Shown here piece by piece: positions 18,174 through 26,696 of a stretch of DNA of 64,000 nt. This stretch comes from Halomonas ventosae (lineage in GTDB: Bacteria; Pseudomonadota; Gammaproteobacteria; Pseudomonadales; Halomonadaceae), in contig NZ_SNZJ01000002.1 in NCBI RefSeq assembly GCF_004363555.1, positions 124,001-188,000 of the forward strand. The letters run 5' to 3'. A program made the translations under genes and the position numbers. Each line of letters starts with the position of its first letter. Within the stretch, counting starts at the first letter, position 1. Below the pieces are notes generated by a model, which did not search any database, was not told where the DNA came from, and saw only the letters and a list, made by a program, of their open reading frames with translations.

Positions 18174-19744
18174 AGATTCGTTCCCAGGTAGGCATGGTCC
18201 TCAACCTCGACAAGTGCATCGGCTGCCACACCTGCTCGGTGACCTGCAAGAACGTCTGGACCAGCCGCGAGGGCGTCGAGTACGCCTGGTTCAACAACGT
18301 CGAGACCAAGCCCGGCATCGGCTATCCCAAGGAGTGGGAGAACCAGCACAAGTGGAAGGGCGGCTGGCTGCGCCGCAAGGACGGCCGCATCGAGCCGCGC
18401 ATCGGCGGCAAGTGGCGGGTGCTGGCGAACATCTTCGCCAATCCCGACCTGCCGGAGATCGACGACTACTACGAGCCGTTCACCTTCGACTACCAGCACC
18501 TGCACACCGCCAAGCAGGGCGAGCACCAGCCCACCGCGCGGCCGCGTTCGCTGATCTCCGGCGAGCGCCTGAACAAGATCGAGTGGGGCCCGAACTGGGA
18601 GGAGATCCTCGGCACGGAGTTCGCCAAGCGACGCAAGGACGCGAACTTCGAGAAGATCCAGGCCGACATCTACGGCCAGTTCGAGAACACCTTCATGATG
18701 TACCTGCCGAGGCTGTGCGAGCACTGCCTGAACCCGACCTGCGTGGCGTCGTGCCCCTCCGGCGCGATCTACAAGCGCGAGGAGGACGGCATCGTCCTGA
18801 TCGACCAGGACAAGTGCCGCGGCTGGCGGATGTGCATCTCCGGCTGCCCCTACAAGAAGATCTACTACAACTGGAAGACCGGGAAGTCCGAGAAGTGCAT
18901 CTTCTGCTATCCGCGCATCGAGGCCGGGCAGCCGACCGTCTGCTCAGAGACCTGCGTGGGCCGGATCCGCTACCTCGGCGTGCTGCTCTACGATGCCGAC
19001 CGCATCGAGGAAGTGGCGAGCTCGCCAGACGAGCGTGACCTCTACCATCGCCAGTGCGAGATCTTCCTGGATCCCAACGACCCGGAGGTGATCGCCCAGG
19101 CGAAGAAGGACGGCATCACCGACAACGTGATCGCCGCCGCCCAGGCCTCGCCGGTCTACAAGCTGGCCATGGACTGGGGACTGGCGCTGCCGCTGCACCC
19201 GGAGTATCGCACCCTGCCGATGGTCTGGTACGTGCCGCCGCTGTCGCCGATCCAGTCCGCCGCCGAGGCCGGCAACGTCGAGTTCGACGGCGTGATGCCG
19301 AAGATCGAGTCGCTGCGCATCCCGGTGAAGTACCTGGCCAACATGCTCACCGCCGGCGAGGAGGAGCCCGTGGTGCTGGCGCTCAAGCGCCTGATGGCGA
19401 TGCGCCTCTACATGCGCGGCAAGCACGTCGAGGGCAAGGCCGAGACCGAGGTGCTGGAGAGCGTGGGGCTTACCGAGGCCCAGGTGGAATCCATGTACCG
19501 CTACCTGGCCATCGCCAACTACGAGGATCGCTTCGTGATCCCCACCAGCCACCGCGAGATGGCCACCGAGGCCTTCCCGGAACGCGGCGGCTGCGGCTTC
19601 ACCTTCGGTGACGGCTGCCACGGTGACAGCAGTCAGAGCCTGTTCGGTGGACGCAAGACCACCACCACCCTGGTCCAGCCGGTCGAGACCTTCGACCCCG
19701 CTGCACAGGACAAGACCCGGAGCGAGGAGGTGCGTCATGGCTGA
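18170..19744 (+). CDS. narH: Respiratory nitrate reductase beta subunit
   Basis: A 524-residue electron-transfer subunit carrying four iron-sulfur clusters between NarI and NarG. The first cluster motif is CIGCHTCSVTC (Cys16, 19, 22 and 26 with the following CKNVW). Further motifs are CEHCLNPTCVASCPSG, CRGWRMCISGCPYKK, where Trp replaces a cysteine and so gives the [3Fe-4S] cluster, and CIFCYPRI with CSETCVGR. The ATG overlaps narG as ATGA, and the last eight bases overlap narJ. Confidence 0.98.
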   Translation: MKIRSQVGMVLNLDKCIGCHTCSVTCKNVWTSREGVEYAWFNNVETKPGIGYPKEWENQHKWKGGWLRRKDGRIEPRIGGKWRVLANIFANPDLPEIDDYYEPFTFDYQHLHTAKQGEHQPTARPRSLISGERLNKIEWGPNWEEILGTEFAKRRKDANFEKIQADIYGQFENTFMMYLPRLCEHCLNPTCVASCPSGAIYKREEDGIVLIDQDKCRGWRMCISGCPYKKIYYNWKTGKSEKCIFCYPRIEAGQPTVCSETCVGRIRYLGVLLYDADRIEEVASSPDERDLYHRQCEIFLDPNDPEVIAQAKKDGITDNVIAAAQASPVYKLAMDWGLALPLHPEYRTLPMVWYVPPLSPIQSAAEAGNVEFDGVMPKIESLRIPVKYLANMLTAGEEEPVVLALKRLMAMRLYMRGKHVEGKAETEVLESVGLTEAQVESMYRYLAIANYEDRFVIPTSHREMATEAFPERGGCGFTFGDGCHGDSSQSLFGGRKTTTTLVQPVETFDPAAQDKTRSEEVRHG

Positions 19745-20522
19745 GGCCGCAATGCAACACCCCGTGGCGGAGCCGGACATGCTGAGCCTGCGCGTGCTGG
19801 CCCGGCTGCTCGACTACCCCTCCGCGGAGCTCCAGGCCGCCGCGCCGGAGATGATCGAGCTCCTCGACGCCGAGCGCCGCTGGGAGGCGGCGCTGCGCAC
19901 CCGCCTGATGGACTGGTGCCAGCGCCTGCTGGAGGCCGACCTGATGGAGCTGCAGGCCGAGTACGTGGCGCTGTTCGACAGGGGGCGCAGCACCTCGCTG
20001 CTGCTCTTCGAGCACGTCCACGGCGAGTCCCGCGATCGCGGCCAGGCGATGGTCGACCTGATGGCCGAATACAGCGCCGCAGGCTTCGAGCTCGATGCCC
20101 GTGAACTGCCCGACTACCTGCCGCTGTTCCTGGAGTACCTCTCGACCCGCCCGGAGGCCGACATCGGCCGCTGGCTGGGCGAGATTCGCCATATCCTGGC
20201 GCTGCTCGCCGCCCGACTGGAGGAGCGCGACGCCGACCATGCCCTGGTGCCGCTGGCGCTGCTGGCGCTGATCGGCGCCGAAGGGGACGTCGACGCCCAC
20301 CGCGAGACGGTGAAGGAGGAGGCGCCCGATGACACCCCGGAAGCGCTGGACGAGGTGTGGGAGGAGGAAGCGGTGCGTTTCAGTGCCGCCTCGGACGAGG
20401 ACTGCGCCCTGCAGTCCGCCGAGGGCCGTCGGCTCGCCGAGCGCAAGCAGGCCGTGCCCAGCGACCCCGTCAGGATCATGCCCAGCAGCGGGTCGACCGA
20501 CCGCGCCGTGACCGATCGCTAA
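19737..20522 (+). CDS. narJ: Nitrate reductase assembly chaperone
   Basis: A 261-residue cytoplasmic chaperone of the NarJ/DmsD family that holds apo-NarGH until the molybdenum cofactor and FS0 cluster are inserted. The core includes LARLLDYPSAELQ near the start and YVALFDRGRSTSLLLFEHVHG in the middle, both typical of NarJ. The C-terminal region is acidic and less conserved. I chose the ATG at 19737, which overlaps the end of narH by eight bases and has GGAGG upstream, over an earlier in-frame start inside narH. Confidence 0.95.
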   Translation: MAEAAMQHPVAEPDMLSLRVLARLLDYPSAELQAAAPEMIELLDAERRWEAALRTRLMDWCQRLLEADLMELQAEYVALFDRGRSTSLLLFEHVHGESRDRGQAMVDLMAEYSAAGFELDARELPDYLPLFLEYLSTRPEADIGRWLGEIRHILALLAARLEERDADHALVPLALLALIGAEGDVDAHRETVKEEAPDDTPEALDEVWEEEAVRFSAASDEDCALQSAEGRRLAERKQAVPSDPVRIMPSSGSTDRAVTDR

Positions 20523-20534
20523 AGGAGAACCGTC

Positions 20535-21218
20535 ATGTTTAGCGAATACCTGCAACACCTGATCTATGGCTACTACCCGTATCTGGCCGGCACGGTGTTC
20601 CTGGTCGGCAGCCTGCTGCGTTTCGACCATGGCCAGTACACCTGGAAGACCGGCTCCAGCCAGATGCTCTCGTCGAAGAACATGCGCCTGGCCAGCAACC
20701 TCTTCCATATCGGCATCATCGTGATCTTCTTCGGCCACCTGTTCGGCATGCTGACGCCGCACTGGGTCTATGCGCCCTTCCTGAGCGCCGGAACCAAGCA
20801 GGTGCTGGCGATCGTCATCGGCGGTATCGCCGGGGTGCTGTGCTTGGCCGGCGGTGCCATGCTGCTCTACCGTCGCCTGACCAACCCGCGTGTCAAGGCT
20901 TCGTCGAGCATGATGGATACCGCTATCCTCGGCTTGATCGTCTTGCAGGCCGGCTTGGGCGTGATCACCGTGTTCTTCTCGCTGGGCCACCTGGACGGCG
21001 CGATGATGCTGACCCTGGCGGGCTGGGCCCAGTCCATCGTCTTCTTCAGCGGCGGGGCGGCCGACTACATGGCCGAGGTCTCCTGGATCTACAAGGTGCA
21101 TGTCTTCCTCGGCCTGACCATCATCCTGCTGTTTCCCTTCACCCGCCTGGTGCACGTCTGGAGCGTGCCCTTCGGCTACGTCACCCGCCGCTACCAGATC
21201 GTTCGCAAGCGGGGCTGA
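20535..21218 (+). CDS. narI: Respiratory nitrate reductase gamma subunit (cytochrome b)
   Basis: A 227-residue membrane subunit with five helices that oxidises quinol and passes electrons through two b haems to NarH. The four haem ligands are visible as His58 and His68 (LFHIGIIVIFFGHLFGM) and His189 and His207 (YKVHVFLG and TRLVHVWS), nearly the positions known for E. coli. AAGGAGAA precedes the ATG at 20535, twelve bases after narJ. Length equals the usual 225-240 residues. Confidence 0.97.
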   Translation: MFSEYLQHLIYGYYPYLAGTVFLVGSLLRFDHGQYTWKTGSSQMLSSKNMRLASNLFHIGIIVIFFGHLFGMLTPHWVYAPFLSAGTKQVLAIVIGGIAGVLCLAGGAMLLYRRLTNPRVKASSSMMDTAILGLIVLQAGLGVITVFFSLGHLDGAMMLTLAGWAQSIVFFSGGAADYMAEVSWIYKVHVFLGLTIILLFPFTRLVHVWSVPFGYVTRRYQIVRKRG

Positions 21219-21230
21219 GGAGTTATCACC

Positions 21231-22055
21231 ATGCAGAAGATCGATATCGAGATGATCCCGGGGGGCGCCGCCACGCCCCCGCCCATCCGGGTCGGCGAGG
21301 CCACCATCGCGGAGGCCGCCATCGCCGAGGAGATGCAGTACCATCCGGCGGACAGCGCCGGCACGGCCCAGCTCAAGGCGGCCCGCGCCCTGGTGGTGCG
21401 CGAGCTGCTGCGCCAGCGGGCGGCGGCCCTGTGCGTGGCCGAGGCCGCCGGCGAGGCGGTCGATGAGGCGGATGCCGCCATTGCCGAGCTGCTGGAGCGG
21501 GAGCTGGAGGTACCCGAGCCCGCCGAGGCGGACTGCCGCCGCTTCCACGCCGCCCATCCCGAGCGTTTCAGCGAGCCGACGCGGCTGCAGGTGCGCCACG
21601 TGCTGCTGGCCGCGGCGCCCGACGACGCCCCGGCCCGCGACGCCGGCTATCGCCTGGGCGAGAAGCTGATCCGTGAGCTGCAGGCAGTGCCCGAGCGCTT
21701 CACCGAGTTCGCCCAGCGCCACTCCGCCTGCCCCTCGAAGGAGGAGGGCGGCGCGCTGGGCTGGCTGGCCCCCGGCCAGACCGTGGCCGAGCTGGACCGT
21801 GCCCTGCAGCACCTGCCCGAGGGGCTCCACGATCGCCCGCTGGCCTCGCGCTACGGCTGGCACGTCGTCACCATCGATCAGCGCGTCGAGGGTCGCGAGC
21901 TGCCCTACGAGCAGGTCGCCGAACACGTCCGCCACAGCCTGCGCGAGCAGGCCACCCGCCGGGCCCTCCGCCACTACCTGCTGGCGCTGGAGGCCGAGAT
22001 CGGGGTCGAGGGCATCGCGCTCGACGACGACAGCGCCAGTGCCCTGATGCAGTAG
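21231..22055 (+). CDS. Parvulin-type peptidyl-prolyl isomerase (PpiC/NifM-like)
   Basis: A 274-residue protein with a C-terminal rotamase domain (QVRHVLLA near residue 120, then FAQRHSACPSKEEGGALGWL) and an N-terminal helical region. No signal peptide is visible, so it should act in the cytoplasm. It starts 12 bases after narI and is surely part of the nar operon. Isomerases of this class are found downstream of narI in other proteobacteria and are thought to help mature the reductase. NifM, which matures nitrogenase iron protein, is the nearest functional analogue. Confidence 0.88.
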   Translation: MQKIDIEMIPGGAATPPPIRVGEATIAEAAIAEEMQYHPADSAGTAQLKAARALVVRELLRQRAAALCVAEAAGEAVDEADAAIAELLERELEVPEPAEADCRRFHAAHPERFSEPTRLQVRHVLLAAAPDDAPARDAGYRLGEKLIRELQAVPERFTEFAQRHSACPSKEEGGALGWLAPGQTVAELDRALQHLPEGLHDRPLASRYGWHVVTIDQRVEGRELPYEQVAEHVRHSLREQATRRALRHYLLALEAEIGVEGIALDDDSASALMQ

Positions 22056-22078
22056 CCACATGAAGTAGACACATGAAA

Positions 22079-22097
22079 GGGGGCCGGCCTGGCCCCC
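22079..22097 (+). repeat. Intercistronic stem-loop before moaB
   Basis: GGGGGCC and GGCCCCC form a seven-pair stem around a five-base loop, 24 bases after the isomerase gene and 63 bases before moaB. No run of T follows directly, so it is not a standard terminator. It could attenuate or stabilise the message between the structural and cofactor genes. Confidence 0.4.
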
Positions 22098-22159
22098 TCG
22101 ACGTATCCGACTCTCCTTTTCATGACGCCGCTCGCGCCGCGGGCGGCGAGGAGGACCCC

Positions 22160-22744
22160 ATGGCCCACGTTCATGCCAATACTCCCTTCGCCCCGCTGGG
22201 CATCGCCGTGCTCACCGTCTCCGACACCCGCGGCTTCGACGAGGATGGCAGCGGCGACCTGCTCGCCGAGCGCCTCACCGAGGCCGGCCACGCCCTGGTG
22301 GAGCGGCGCATCGTACCCGACGACGTCTACCGCATCCGCGCAGTGGTCTCGGCCTGGGTGGTGCGCGAGGACATCCAGGTGATCCTGGTCAACGGCGGCA
22401 CCGGCTTCACCGCCCGCGATACCACCCCCGAGGCGCTCTCGCCGCTGTTCGACAAGGCGGTCGACGGCTACGGCGAGCTGTTCCGCCAGCTCTCGCTGGA
22501 GACCATCGGCACCTCCACCATTCAGTCCCGGGCGGTGGCCGGGCTGATCGACCGCACCCTGGTGTTCGCCATGCCGGGCTCGCCCAAGGCGTGCGCCACC
22601 GCCTGGGACGGCATCCTGGCCGCCCAGCTCGATGCCCGCACCCGGCCCTGCAACTTCGTCGCCATGGTGCTGCCCGAGGCGAGCTGCTGTGCCTCCCGGC
22701 AGGAGAACGCCGACGAGGAGATGGCGGAAGGGGCCGGGGCATGA
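22160..22744 (+). CDS. moaB: Molybdenum cofactor biosynthesis protein B
   Basis: A 194-residue MoaB/Mog-family protein that adenylylates molybdopterin before metal insertion. The conserved substrate loop is NGGTGFTARDTTPEA, and a second motif MPGSPKAC follows. The ATG at 22160 has GAGGAG upstream; a longer frame reaching 22073 lacks homology. Compared with E. coli MoaB (170 residues) there is a short extra C-terminal tail. Its stop overlaps the moeA ATG as ATGA. Position after narGHJI couples cofactor supply to nitrate reductase synthesis. Confidence 0.93.
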   Translation: MAHVHANTPFAPLGIAVLTVSDTRGFDEDGSGDLLAERLTEAGHALVERRIVPDDVYRIRAVVSAWVVREDIQVILVNGGTGFTARDTTPEALSPLFDKAVDGYGELFRQLSLETIGTSTIQSRAVAGLIDRTLVFAMPGSPKACATAWDGILAAQLDARTRPCNFVAMVLPEASCCASRQENADEEMAEGAGA

Positions 22745-23997
22745 ACTGCGGCTGCGCGGAGGTCGTCACGCCCGGCCTGCTGGACCTCTTCGATGCCCGC
22801 GCCCTGATGATGGCGTCCGGCGTGGCGGTGGCCGGCCGCGAGCGGGTCGCCCTGGCCGATGCCGCCGGCCGGGTGCTGGCCGAGGATGCCCGGGCCGCCC
22901 TCGACCTGCCCGGGGTCGACAACAGCGCCATGGACGGCTATGCCCTGCGTCGCGGTGAACTCGCCGCGAGCCCGGCCGGCCTGCCGGTGATGCTGCGCGT
23001 ACCGGCCGGTGCCGGCGTGCTCAGGCTGCCCGAAGGGGGGTGTGCGCGCATCTTCACCGGCGCCCCGTTGCCGCTGGGCGCCGATGCCGTGGTGCCCCAG
23101 GAGCGGGTGAGCCTGGACGCCGCGGGGCGGGTGCATGTCGCGGGGGAACTGGCCGAGGGCGCCAATATCCGCCGCCGCGGCGAGGAGAGCCGCGCCGGTG
23201 ACGTGGTGCTGGTCGCGGGCACCCGGCTGAACGCCGCGGCCATCGCCCTGCTGGCCAGCCAGGGCATCGATGCCGTAACGGTGCGCCGGCGGGTCCGCGT
23301 GGCTCTGGTCAGCACCGGTGACGAGCTGATCGAGCCCGGCCAGGCCTGGGTGCCCGGCCAGGTCTACAACAGCAACGGCGCCATGCTGCGTGCCCTGCTC
23401 GCCCAGCAGGGCTGCGAGATCCTCGATCTGGGCGTGGTTGCCGACACCGCAGCTGACCTGGGTCAATGTCTTGCCCGGGCGGGCGAACAGGCCGATCTGG
23501 TAGTGTGTACGGGTGGGGTCTCGGTGGGGGAGGAGGACCATGTGCGTCCGGTGCTGGAGCGCCTGGGTGGCGTTGCCTTCCATGGCGTGGCGATCAAGCC
23601 CGGCAAGCCCTTCGCCCTCGGCTGGCTCGGCCCCTCGCTGCGCGACGGCACCCCGCTGATCGGCCTGCCCGGCAACCCGGTGGCCTCGCTGGTAGGCTGG
23701 CAGTGGCTGGCACTGCCCTTCGTGCAGGGGCGCCAGGGGCGCACCCCGCCCGCGTTGCAGCGCTTCCCGGTCACCGCCGGCTTCTCCCGTCGGGCGCCGA
23801 AGGGCCGGCGAGAGCTGCTGCGGGTGGTGCTGGACTGGACCGGCGGCGCCCCCGTGGCACGCCTGGCCGGCGGGCAGGGCTCTCACATGCTTGGGGCCGC
23901 CAGCCAGGCCCATGGCTACCTGATCATCGATGCCGATACCCCTGTGGAGGAAGGCCATGTCTACGGATACTGCCCCGGTACCCAGTTCCTCGACTGA
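22741..23997 (+). CDS. moeA: Molybdopterin molybdenumtransferase
   Basis: A 418-residue MoeA that inserts molybdate into adenylylated molybdopterin. Conserved elements include the N-terminal NSAMDGYAL, RIFTGAPLPLGADAVVPQE, the molybdopterin-binding core with STGDEL and CTGGVSVGEED, and GLPGNPVAS. The domain order I-IV and length match E. coli MoeA (411 residues). It starts by ATGA overlap with moaB, and its last 41 bases overlap the start of the next gene in another frame, an unusually deep overlap for this window. Confidence 0.95.
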   Translation: MNCGCAEVVTPGLLDLFDARALMMASGVAVAGRERVALADAAGRVLAEDARAALDLPGVDNSAMDGYALRRGELAASPAGLPVMLRVPAGAGVLRLPEGGCARIFTGAPLPLGADAVVPQERVSLDAAGRVHVAGELAEGANIRRRGEESRAGDVVLVAGTRLNAAAIALLASQGIDAVTVRRRVRVALVSTGDELIEPGQAWVPGQVYNSNGAMLRALLAQQGCEILDLGVVADTAADLGQCLARAGEQADLVVCTGGVSVGEEDHVRPVLERLGGVAFHGVAIKPGKPFALGWLGPSLRDGTPLIGLPGNPVASLVGWQWLALPFVQGRQGRTPPALQRFPVTAGFSRRAPKGRRELLRVVLDWTGGAPVARLAGGQGSHMLGAASQAHGYLIIDADTPVEEGHVYGYCPGTQFLD

Positions 23998-24700
23998 GCT
24001 GCTGTTCCGGCCCCGACAGCTGCGCGAGCTGGTGCGCGGGGTGCCCTGGCTGGGCGACCTCGACGACGACCAGCTCGAGGCCCTGCTGGAAGACACCGAG
24101 GTACGCACCCTCAAGACCCGCGAGTGGCTGTTCCGCCAGGATGCCCCGGCCGAGTGGCTCTACGTGGTGATCAGCGGGGCGGTGCGCCTGGTGCGCAGCG
24201 CCGGCGACGGTCGCCTGGCGACCATCCGCTGCGTGGAGCGCGGCGGCACCCTGGGCGAGCTGAGCATGGTGTCCAGCGCCGGGGTCTACCTCTACTCCGC
24301 CGAGGCCCTGCGCCGCACCCATGTGCTGACCATCCCCGCGGCGCGCTGTCGCGAGATCATGGACCGCCAGCCGGCCTGCCGGGCAGAGTTCATGAGCCGC
24401 CTGGCCCTGGAGCTCACCGAGCGCCTCGAGGACATGGCGCTGCTGACCCAGGCCGACGCCATGGCACGCCTGGTCAGCTACATCCTGCGCCAGCTGCCGG
24501 CGGGGCGCGCCAGGGGCCCCCGGGTGGTACGGCTGACCATTCCCAAGCGCTGGCTGGCCGCCCAGCTGGCCATGACCCCGGAGACCCTGTCGCGCCTGCT
24601 GGCCAGGCTGCGCGAGGAGGGGGTCATCAACATCGACCGCCAGCGCCTGGTGGTGCTCGACGAGCAGAAGCTGCGCGATTTCATGCTGAGCGACGACTGA
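23957..24700 (+). CDS. Crp/Fnr-family transcription regulator (Dnr/NarR-like)
   Basis: A 247-residue regulator with an N-terminal cyclic-nucleotide-type sensor domain (LFRQDAPAEWLYVVISGAV) and a C-terminal winged helix. The recognition helix MTPETLSRLLARL carries the E-x-x-S-R residues that read TTGAT half-sites. It lacks the N-terminal cysteine cluster of FNR, so it would not sense oxygen by an iron-sulfur cluster; Dnr/NNR or NarR-like sensing of nitric oxide or nitrate is more likely. The ATG at 23957 follows GGAGGAAGG and overlaps moeA by 41 bases. It may act on the box at 4823-4836. Confidence 0.85.
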   Translation: MSTDTAPVPSSSTELLFRPRQLRELVRGVPWLGDLDDDQLEALLEDTEVRTLKTREWLFRQDAPAEWLYVVISGAVRLVRSAGDGRLATIRCVERGGTLGELSMVSSAGVYLYSAEALRRTHVLTIPAARCREIMDRQPACRAEFMSRLALELTERLEDMALLTQADAMARLVSYILRQLPAGRARGPRVVRLTIPKRWLAAQLAMTPETLSRLLARLREEGVINIDRQRLVVLDEQKLRDFMLSDD

Positions 24701-24729
24701 CCCCTGTGTCGCCATTCCTGGGAGGCCCC

Positions 24730-25134
24730 ATGTCCCGACCCCGCAATACCCCCCGTCCCCTGGTCTACTCCTGTTCGGGCTGCTCCGACGTGGCCCAGCT
24801 CGCCAACCAGGTCGCCCTGCGCCTTGACCATGGCGGCGAGGCGGAGATGTCCTGCATCGCCGGGGTGGGCGGTGGCGTGCCCGGCCTGGTGCGCACCGCC
24901 CGCTCCGGGCGGCCCATCGTGGCCATCGACGGCTGCCAGATGCACTGTGCCCATCACTGCCTGGCCAATGCCGGCGTGGCGCCCACCGAGCATGTCAGGC
25001 TCTACGAGCAGGGCCTGAAGAAGCGCAAGGGGCGCCTCTACGACGAGCACACCGTGGCGAGCGTGACCGTTGGGGTGAGCGCGTTGATCGCGCGGTTGCC
25101 GATGGACTCCGCCGCCGGGGGCGAACCAGCCTGA
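24730..25134 (+). CDS. DGC-domain putative zinc-binding protein
   Basis: A 134-residue cytoplasmic protein with the cysteine-rich layout of the DGC family: CSGCSD near the start, a cysteine in EMSCIAGVGGG, and the name-giving DGCQMHCAHHC in the middle. Family members are predicted to bind zinc and are often encoded next to nitrate or nitrite respiration genes, but the function is not established. The ATG at 24730 follows GGGAGG and lies 29 bases after the regulator gene, so it is probably the last gene of the nar transcript. Confidence 0.85.
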   Translation: MSRPRNTPRPLVYSCSGCSDVAQLANQVALRLDHGGEAEMSCIAGVGGGVPGLVRTARSGRPIVAIDGCQMHCAHHCLANAGVAPTEHVRLYEQGLKKRKGRLYDEHTVASVTVGVSALIARLPMDSAAGGEPA

Positions 25135-25200
25135 GCCGTACCCGTCTGCGGCCTCCTACAGCGACTGACTGGAGCGTCTCGACGCCCCGGATCCCCGGCC

Positions 25201-25392
25201 CGGGGCTACCGCCGGGTGCTCTACCATGCCATGCGCGGCGCGGGCTTCAGCAACCTGCCCAGCGAGTGGTGGCACTACGACTTCGGCAACCAGCTGTGGG
25301 CCCACTACGGGGGGCACCCGCAGGCGCACTTCGGCCCGGCGCAGCTCGATACCATCGAGGAGCGCTGGAAGCGGCAGCTTGGCGACGGCTGA
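25201..25392 (+). pseudogene. C-terminal remnant of a D-Ala-D-Ala dipeptidase (VanX/DdpX family)
   Basis: The frame from 25201 to the stop at 25390-25392 reads as the end of an M15D peptidase. It contains GAGFSNLPSEWWHYDFG, which carries the Glu and His of the catalytic zinc site, followed by NQLWA. About two thirds of a normal protein (roughly 190-200 residues) is missing upstream, and no plausible start with a ribosome-binding site is present. The fragment sits between the DGC gene and the TSUP gene and looks like the scar of a deletion or rearrangement. Confidence 0.7.
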
Positions 25393-25469
25393 GGGGCGGC
25401 CCGGCTCTCCCGGGCCAGCAGGGGCGGGCTCGGGTATAGTGGCCCCCTCTCGTGACCCTGGAGACGTCG

Positions 25470-26234
25470 ATGCTGCTGGAGAGCCTGTCGCCGCTGTCGG
25501 GCGGCATCAACCTGGTGCTGGTGCTGCTGTCGGTGTTCACCTCGGCCTTCACCGCCGCGGTGGGCGTCGGGGGTGGGGTGCTGATGATCATGGCGCTGGC
25601 CCAGGTGATGCCGGCGGCGGCGCTGATCCCTGTCCACGGCATGGTGCAGTTCGGCTCCAACGTCGGCCGCACGGCGCTGACCTGGCGCCATGTCGACCTC
25701 GCCATGCTCGCCGCCTTCCTGCCCGGCGTGGTGCTGGGGGCGCTGGCCGCCGCCTGGCTGCTGGTGCGCCTGCCGGCCGGGGTGCTGGAGCTCTGCATCG
25801 CCGCCTTCGTGCTCTTCACCTGCTGGGGGCCGGGGCTGCCGAAACGGGCGCTGGGGCGGGGAGGCGTGCTGGTCGCCGGCGCCGTCACCACCCTGCTCTC
25901 CAGCCTGGTGGGCGCCAGCGGCCCCATGGTGGCCGCCTTCATCAAGCAGAGCCAGTCCGGTCGGCTGGCCAAGGTGGCCACCTTCTCCGCCTGCATGCTG
26001 CTGCAGCACCTGACCAAGGCCTTCGTGTTCGGCGTGGCCGGCTTCGTCTTCCGGGACTGGCTGCCGCTGATGCTGGTGATGGTGGCGGCGGGCTTTATCG
26101 GCACCTGGCTGGGCCTGCGCCTGCTGCATCGCCTCTCTGAGCACCGCTTCGACACCCTCTTCAAGTGGGCCTTGACGCTGCTGGCGCTGCGCCTGGTGTG
26201 GCTCGGCGGGCAGCGGCTAGTGGCGGGGGGGTGA
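25470..26234 (+). CDS. TSUP-family membrane exporter (sulfite/organic anion)
   Basis: A 254-residue membrane protein with about seven or eight helices and two related halves. It has the glycine-rich AAVGVGGGVLMIMAL motif early in the first half and SLVGASGPMVAAFIKQSQ in the second, both hallmarks of the TauE/SafE family. Members move sulfite, sulfoacetate or related anions; the substrate here cannot be told. I chose the ATG at 25470, which has GGAG upstream, over a GTG at 25452. It converges with the small gene at 26254. Confidence 0.88.
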   Translation: MLLESLSPLSGGINLVLVLLSVFTSAFTAAVGVGGGVLMIMALAQVMPAAALIPVHGMVQFGSNVGRTALTWRHVDLAMLAAFLPGVVLGALAAAWLLVRLPAGVLELCIAAFVLFTCWGPGLPKRALGRGGVLVAGAVTTLLSSLVGASGPMVAAFIKQSQSGRLAKVATFSACMLLQHLTKAFVFGVAGFVFRDWLPLMLVMVAAGFIGTWLGLRLLHRLSEHRFDTLFKWALTLLALRLVWLGGQRLVAGG

Positions 26235-26253
26235 CCGGGTGCAAGGTCGCGGA

Positions 26254-26445
26254 TCAGGCGGCAAGGCGGGCCCGACGCCGCTGAACGGCCTCCCAGGCCT
26301 TCTCGTGGAAGAAGTAGGCGACGGTGTTGGCGGCGGGTTCGAGCAGCGCGATCATGCCGCCGAGTACCCAGCTGCCGGTGATCAGGTAGGTCACGCCGAA
26401 GGCCACGCAGAAGTGCACGACGGCGAAGGTGGCGGTCTTCTTCAT
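26254..26445 (-). CDS. DUF2061 small membrane protein
   Basis: A 63-residue protein with two membrane helices. The sequence MKKTATFAVVHF, then LLEPAANTVAYFFHEKAW, is typical of DUF2061, a family of small inner membrane proteins of unknown function. The conserved acidic and histidine residues of the HEK segment lie at the membrane boundary. It is transcribed alone and converges on the TSUP gene, with 19 bases between stops. Confidence 0.85.
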   Translation of the reverse strand: MKKTATFAVVHFCVAFGVTYLITGSWVLGGMIALLEPAANTVAYFFHEKAWEAVQRRRARLAA

Positions 26446-26506
26446 GGCGAGGCTCCATGCCGTGGGCGGTTCATGCCTGCCAGACTAGGGGAGCCTTGCC
26501 CATCGA

Positions 26507-26531
26507 GTAACCTGATTTACCGTATGGTTAC
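26507..26531. repeat. Inverted repeat upstream of the DUF2061 and carboxypeptidase genes
   Basis: GTAACC (26507) and GGTTAC (26526) form a six-base inverted repeat with a 13-base spacer. It lies in the 251-base divergent gap between the DUF2061 gene and the carboxypeptidase gene and could be an operator. Nothing else recognisable was found in this gap apart from a GAGGGAA ribosome-binding site before 26697. Confidence 0.3.
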
Positions 26532-26696
26532 GATAGATTCGCGCAATCGAACGGGAGGGTCACCGCCGGGGCGAGGGGACGGGACGAGGTAATATGGCGA
26601 AAAATCGGCGGAAAGTCCGGCCCCTGCCCTGTACAGCGCGTCATAGACGGCCATAATGGCTAGGTGTATCGGTAACAAACCTCGAGGGAACGCGAC

